This document shows positions 60,432 through 64,000 of a stretch of 64,000 bases of DNA, piece after piece. Under the pieces are notes generated by a model that worked only from the letters and a program-made list of their open reading frames with translations, had not been told where the DNA came from and searched no databases. The position numbers and the translations under genes were made by a program. Where the stretch lies: contig NZ_SRRO01000001.1 in the NCBI RefSeq assembly GCF_004785795.1, forward strand, positions 1,240,001 to 1,304,000, in the 5' to 3' direction. Position 1 is the first letter of the stretch. Each line of letters starts with the position of its first letter. The DNA is from Nocardioides eburneiflavus. GTDB taxonomy: Bacteria; Actinomycetota; Actinomycetes; Propionibacteriales; Nocardioidaceae.

Positions 60432-60931
60432 GAAGAGCCCGGATTCCCTTCCGATGTGCGGTAGCAGCCTCACCTTGGCAGACCCCTGGACCCCATGACA
60501 AAGGCGCCCCGAACTTCGCCGCCCTCACGGATCCCGTCCAAGTCACGCTCCCCGTGACGATCGTCACTCGGAACCGTCGGTGCTGCTTCATATCGGAGCT
60601 GCGTCACCTCCGCCGCGAGCCGGTGCGGATCGAAAGGGTGAGGTCGTGCGGGGTCGCGAGTAGTTCACATCGACGGCTGGGCTCAGGGAAGGTCGCAGGG
60701 CAAACCATCGCCGCCCTGCCTGCTCACCAGGAGATCAGACGGAATGCTGTGGTCCGACGACCCTGAGATCCCCAATCAGGGTCCCCGGGCGTCACCGAGC
60801 GAGACGGCGCGCCTGAGTCGGTTGTTCCCTAGGGTTCAGGCATGGAGGAAGCGAGGACCGCGGTGGGTCCCGAATCGTTGAGCACCTGCGCGAGCGTGCT
60901 CTCAGCACAGTCCTGAATGACTGGAGTTCCG
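60432..60931. other. Regulatory-size gap upstream of the expansin gene and the decarboxylase
   Basis: 500 bp between divergent genes. Several G-rich, potentially structured segments occur on the minus strand (GGGGTCCAGGGGTCTGCC around 60495-60478), as in many long leaders of cell-wall enzyme genes. I could not match them to a known riboswitch class. No gene is recognisable. Confidence 0.35.
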
Positions 60932-62353
60932 ATGCCGACTGATCCCCGCCAACTCCGCGCCGACGCACCACTTCTGGATGCCTGGCTGCGCTTCCGCGAG
61001 CACCCACCGACACCGTTCACCATTCCCGGCCACAAGCAGCGCACCGACCTGGTCGGCGACGTGGTCGCCGGCGACGTCCCGCTCTACGCCGGCCTCGACA
61101 CGATGAAGCTCACCACCGGCGCGCTGGCCGACGCCGAGGCCCGCGCGGCACGCTTGTGGGGCGCGGACTTCTGCCGCTTCTCCACCGGCGGCGCCACCCA
61201 TGCCAACCAAGCCGTCGCCCTCGCAGTGGCCCAGCACGGTGACACCGTCATCGTGAGCCGGACGCTGCACCGCTCCCTCCTCCTGGGGCTGGTCCTGGCC
61301 GGACTGAACCCGGTCTGGGTCCAACCCGAGGTCGACCCGGCCACGGGCTTGCCGACGGGCGTCGCACCAGGGGAGGTACGACGCGCCCTGGCGACCCATC
61401 CGCAGGCCAGAGCGGTCTTCGTCGGTGACCCGTCGTACGTCGGCACCGTGGGCGACGTCGCGGGGCTCGCCGGTGTCGCGCACGAGCACGGCGTACCGCT
61501 GATCGTCGACGCAGCCTGGGCTGCACACTTCGGCTTCCACCCCGACCTGCCTCGCCACCCCTTGCAGCTCGGTGCCGACGCGATGGTCACCAGCGCCCAC
61601 AAGACCCTCCCCGCCTGGAGCCAGGCAGCACTCGTTCTCGCCCGCACCGAGCGATTCGATCCGGCCCGTCTCGACGCTGGGGTCGAGGCGACCGCAACCA
61701 CCAGTCCTGCCGGCGCGATCCTCGCCAGCACCGACGCGGCCCGCGCGCTGCTCGAGCGCGACGGCGACAAGCTCCTCGGCGACGCGATCGCGGCGACCGC
61801 TGACGCACGCCAGAGACTACGGTCGGTCCACGGCCTCACCGTGCTCGACGGCCCGGACGTGGACCCGCTCAAGCTCACCCTCGTCCTGGCGGGCACCGGC
61901 GCCGACGGCAACGCCGTCGAGCAGGACCTTCTGGCGGCCGGGCTTCCGCTCGAGTCCGCGGACCGCGACGTCCTGGTCGCCGTCGTCTCGCTCGCCGACA
62001 CCGCAGACGGGCTCACAGCGCTGACCGACACGATCATCCGGTCCGTCGAGCGCCTACGCGACACCCCACGACCGGTCGTCGGCCCAGCGGCGTACCGCCT
62101 CGACCCCGTCCCCGGCATACCGCCCCGGGACGCATTCTTCGCGGCCGCCGAACCGGTCCCGATCGACCGCGCCGTCGGCCGCGTCAGCGCAGAGCTCGTC
62201 GCGCCCTACCCACCCGGCATCCCCGTCCTCGCGCCGGGCGAGCAGATCACCACCGCAACGCTCAACGCCCTCGAGCACGCATGCCGCGCCGGGGTCCGGA
62301 TCGCCTATGCGGCTGATCCCACCCTCGCCACCCTGCGAGTCACCGCCACGTAA
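60932..62353 (+). CDS. Orn/Lys/Arg decarboxylase-family PLP enzyme
   Basis: A 473-residue PLP enzyme of the arginine/lysine/ornithine decarboxylase group. Marks are the N-terminal TPFTIPGHKQR, FSTGGATHANQAV, VDAAWAAHFGFHPDLP and the PLP lysine in MVTSAHKTLPAWSQ. The C-terminal domain (VPIDRAVGRVSAELVAPYPPGIPVLAPGE) is the usual OKR_DC_1 C-part. It removes CO2 from a basic amino acid; which one is unclear. ATG 60932 has GGAG 5 nt upstream, while ATG 60917 has none. Confidence 0.9.
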   Translation: MPTDPRQLRADAPLLDAWLRFREHPPTPFTIPGHKQRTDLVGDVVAGDVPLYAGLDTMKLTTGALADAEARAARLWGADFCRFSTGGATHANQAVALAVAQHGDTVIVSRTLHRSLLLGLVLAGLNPVWVQPEVDPATGLPTGVAPGEVRRALATHPQARAVFVGDPSYVGTVGDVAGLAGVAHEHGVPLIVDAAWAAHFGFHPDLPRHPLQLGADAMVTSAHKTLPAWSQAALVLARTERFDPARLDAGVEATATTSPAGAILASTDAARALLERDGDKLLGDAIAATADARQRLRSVHGLTVLDGPDVDPLKLTLVLAGTGADGNAVEQDLLAAGLPLESADRDVLVAVVSLADTADGLTALTDTIIRSVERLRDTPRPVVGPAAYRLDPVPGIPPRDAFFAAAEPVPIDRAVGRVSAELVAPYPPGIPVLAPGEQITTATLNALEHACRAGVRIAYAADPTLATLRVTAT

Positions 62354-62370
62354 ACGTTTGCAGGCTGGTG

Positions 62371-62401
62371 GTGCCCCGACGAGACCCCGCCTGAGGGGCG
62401 C
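62371..62401. terminator. Possible terminator between convergent genes
   Basis: GTGCCCC (62371-62377) can pair with GGGGCGC (62395-62401) over a 17-base spacer, just after the decarboxylase stop and at the end of the convergent cupin gene. It is a weak candidate. Confidence 0.3.
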
Positions 62402-62784
62402 TACACGGATTGGCTCTTTCGGCTCGCCTCCAGTTCGACGGTGTTGATACCCGGGGCGTGATCGGCATGGGTGACCTCGACGAACTCGGCGTCACTGTCG
62501 ATGTGGGCGTTGTGGCCGGGCCGGATGTAGTACGCCTCCCCGGCGGAGATGACCTCGGTCTCACCGTCGGTGTACCGCATGGTGACCGTGCCCCCTAGGC
62601 AGTACCCCCAGTGTGGTTCCTGGCAGGCTCCGTCGGGAAGTTCAGCGAACCACTCGGCGGTGTCCAAGCCTGCGTTCCACTGTTCCAGTGCGATGGTCAT
62701 GCCGCCCGCTTGCGCACGGTGCTGCTGGCCGGAGCCGTCGACGTCGACAGCGAGCTCGGTGTTGTTTCGAGGGAAGGTTCCCAT
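62401..62784 (-). CDS. Small cupin-domain protein
   Basis: A 127-residue single cupin. The barrel contains EPHWGYCLGGTVTMRYTDGETEVISAGEAYYIRPGHNAHI, with His and Glu residues able to bind a metal. The GEAYYIRPGHNAH motif is cupin motif 2. A GAGGA site precedes the ATG. The ligand and reaction are unknown. Confidence 0.75.
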   Translation of the reverse strand: MGTFPRNNTELAVDVDGSGQQHRAQAGGMTIALEQWNAGLDTAEWFAELPDGACQEPHWGYCLGGTVTMRYTDGETEVISAGEAYYIRPGHNAHIDSDAEFVEVTHADHAPGINTVELEASRKSQSV

Positions 62785-62887
62785 GGTTCTGTTCCTCGTT
62801 CGGGACCGGCTGACCCGCGCCACTGAGTCGCTCGTGCAGTGAATGCACAGCGAGCGCCCGCGACCAGGTTTGTCGAACGCCATCGAT

Positions 62888-62906
62888 CTACCTCCCCTCG
62901 AGGTAG
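62888..62906. promoter_or_regulatory. Perfect inverted repeat between divergent genes
   Basis: CTACCTC-CCCTC-GAGGTAG has 7-bp perfect arms around a 5-bp centre. It lies between the cupin start (62784) and a small divergent membrane ORF (62928), the place expected for an operator. Confidence 0.4.
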
Positions 62907-62927
62907 GCATCGGTATTCTTCGGCGCA

Positions 62928-63095
62928 ATGAACACCCTGCCTGCGCTTGGCGCTGTCCTATGTTTCATCGGCCTTCTTGTGCTGGTCGTCAACACCGTCG
63001 GCGATTCCGGCACCCCTACGGTTTCCCACGTCGATGTGCTGGGCCTCGCCATGAGCGTGTCGGGCGCAATCCTTGCGCGTGGTTCGCGGGCGTAG
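62928..63095 (+). CDS. 55-residue two-helix membrane protein
   Basis: A short frame from ATG 62928 to TAG 63095. Residues about 4-24 (LPALGAVLCFIGLLVLVVNTV) and 37-51 (VLGLAMSVSGAILAR) are hydrophobic helices joined by a polar loop, and the end is basic (RGSRA). It is too short for many gene callers. No strong ribosome-binding site is visible, but the layout is typical of small hairpin membrane proteins of actinobacteria. Confidence 0.5.
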   Translation: MNTLPALGAVLCFIGLLVLVVNTVGDSGTPTVSHVDVLGLAMSVSGAILARGSRA

Positions 63096-63240
63096 TTCAG
63101 ACCAGGCGCCCTCGTGCCCCCTTGTGCGTGATGGTCGATGACGTCCTCAGCGGAAGGTTCGCGTCGGACAGGCATCCCCGACCCGTACGGAGCCAGCCGC
63201 ACGTCGGCCGAGCCTGCACCATCACCTGCTCAGGAGGGGG

Positions 63241-64000
63241 TCAACGTCGAGACTCACCGCGGGAGGTCAGCCGGCGAAGACGCTGCCGCGCCCGGTCGAC
63301 GATCGTGGCAACAAGCAGTGAGAACGCTCGAGGCGGCTGCGCATCCGTGGTCGGCTCCTCCCCCGAGGCGGCCCGATCCACGGCGCGAGCGAACTCCTGG
63401 AACATCCGACGGCTCACGTCGCCGGCCAGCGACCGGCCGAAGCCGGCGATCCGTCCCGTCAAGAAGACGTCCGCCTCGGCCTGCAGAACAGTCCCGCCAT
63501 CGTCAGCAGCCGCAGCCGTCATGACGATCCTGGCCTGCGCCCCGCCGCCGCCGGTGTCCTTGCCCTGCCCCTTCATGACGATGCGCTCGTCGGACTGCTC
63601 CTCGATGTGCGCGATTCCGTTGAAGGCCATCCGCATCGGGCCGAGGGCGATGCGTGCCCGTCCCCTGTACCAGTCGGCGCCGAGGTCGTCGGTCAGCTCC
63701 GCCCCTGGCAGGCAGCGCGCCAGCAGCCGGACGTCGCCGAAGACGCGGGCCACCTCGTCCGGTGCGGAGGTCAGCTGGCTCGTGACATCGACATGGATGG
63801 TGGGGTCGCCGGCGGGAAGGACTATCTCCTGCGGGCGCTCGACCAGCTCCTCCTCGTCGGTGCGCTCGGCTCCGACGGCTGCCGAGGTCGCCGCAGTCGC
63901 GGTGGTTCGTCCGACGAGGGTGCGCTGCCCGCAGTTTGCCGGGCCAGGAAGGGCTCCGCGGTGTGCCTGCGCGACCTCGTCCACAGCGTCGACGATGTTG
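63241..64000 (-). CDS. CoxG-like SRPBCC protein, 5' end beyond window
   Basis: The frame is open to the right edge of the window, so the N-terminus is incomplete. The CoxG/SRPBCC domain starts about TIHVDVTSQLTSAPDEVARVFGDVRLLARCLPGAEL and includes GRARIALGPMRMAFNGIAHIEE and QAEADVFLTGRIAGFGRSL. A C-terminal hydrophobic stretch (AFSLLVATIV) can anchor it, as in CoxG, which recruits CO dehydrogenase-type molybdenum enzymes to the membrane. The residues before the domain (NIVDAVDEVAQAHRG) may belong to another fused domain or an unusual leader. The neighbours that would confirm this are outside the window. Confidence 0.75.
   Translation of the reverse strand, partial: NIVDAVDEVAQAHRGALPGPANCGQRTLVGRTTATAATSAAVGAERTDEEELVERPQEIVLPAGDPTIHVDVTSQLTSAPDEVARVFGDVRLLARCLPGAELTDDLGADWYRGRARIALGPMRMAFNGIAHIEEQSDERIVMKGQGKDTGGGGAQARIVMTAAAADDGGTVLQAEADVFLTGRIAGFGRSLAGDVSRRMFQEFARAVDRAASGEEPTTDAQPPRAFSLLVATIVDRARQRLRRLTSRGESRR

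Noticed and set aside
60432..60620. Possible c-di-AMP (ydaO) riboswitch in the expansin leader
   Set aside because: Such leaders often occur before cell-wall enzymes, but the core GGGGTGAATC and GTAGGG-like blocks are missing.
60694..60760. GCAGGGCAAACC resembling a c-di-GMP-I (GEMM) riboswitch
   Set aside because: The following conserved segments (GGGACGCAAAGCC and the tetraloop-receptor part) are absent, so it is a chance match.

Overview
The window looks like the chromosome of a high-GC actinobacterium, most likely Nocardioides or a close relative (Propionibacteriales). This is inferred from the GC-rich codon use with many GTG starts, an HspR-controlled dnaK-grpE-dnaJ-hspR operon with a HAIR operator, an Lsr2 nucleoid protein, leaderless-type starts with a TANNNT box 6-8 nt upstream, and CbtA/CbtB cobalt transport. 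No rRNA, tRNA or CRISPR array was seen.

Positions 1-21 kb hold ordinary metabolic and regulatory genes: a truncated LuxR-type regulator, a PASTA-like lipoprotein, two sucrase/ferredoxin-like paralogues, a LacI-controlled sugar ABC transporter (binding protein and two permeases) divergent from a glycogen-debranching-type glucosidase across a tandem operator, a cupin oxygenase that may start at CTG, a WXG-like helical pair next to a small GTPase, an MFS exporter, an aldo/keto reductase, an M3 peptidase, an SGNH hydrolase, a GNAT acetyltransferase, and a Dabb-family gene broken by one nonsense codon.

Positions 21-32 kb carry the HspR heat-shock operon with an SRPBCC gene at its end, an acyltransferase, and an UnbV-like secreted repeat protein / AhpD-like / UnbU-like (RnfD-type) membrane group. 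A 37-residue membrane microprotein precedes cobQ.

Positions 32-44.6 kb form a cobalamin island: cobQ-cobK on the plus strand; cobD, cbtA, cbtB, a cobB-cobC fusion, cobO, bluB and a fused chelatase gene (chlI/chlD type) on the minus strand; and cobL diverging from them. Two cobalamin riboswitches serve the minus-strand genes. One lies in front of the chelatase gene. The other is in front of cbtB and overlaps the 3' coding end of cobB-cobC. A dispersed palindromic repeat (core GGTTTCGACACG...GCTCAACCA) sits between cobD and cbtA, where it appears to supply the cobD ribosome-binding site and start codon, and is also found in frame inside cobB-cobC and the chelatase gene.

Positions 44.7-60.4 kb are a mobile/accessory region. 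It has a large STAND (NB-ARC-like) ATPase with a HEPN-like motif, two 1,432-bp IS256-family copies in opposite orientation with separate target duplications, an IS3-family element, a broken GIY-YIG-type gene, Lsr2, a four-helix membrane protein, a decayed contractile-tail sheath gene, a small thioredoxin-like operon, and a minus-strand run of DUF4145, an unknown helical protein and a HEPN/Toprim-type protein whose C-terminus has been cut off by an IS256 copy. An expansin-like gene closes this region. Positions 60.9-64 kb return to core-like genes: a PLP decarboxylase, a cupin, a tiny membrane ORF and a CoxG-like SRPBCC gene that runs off the window.
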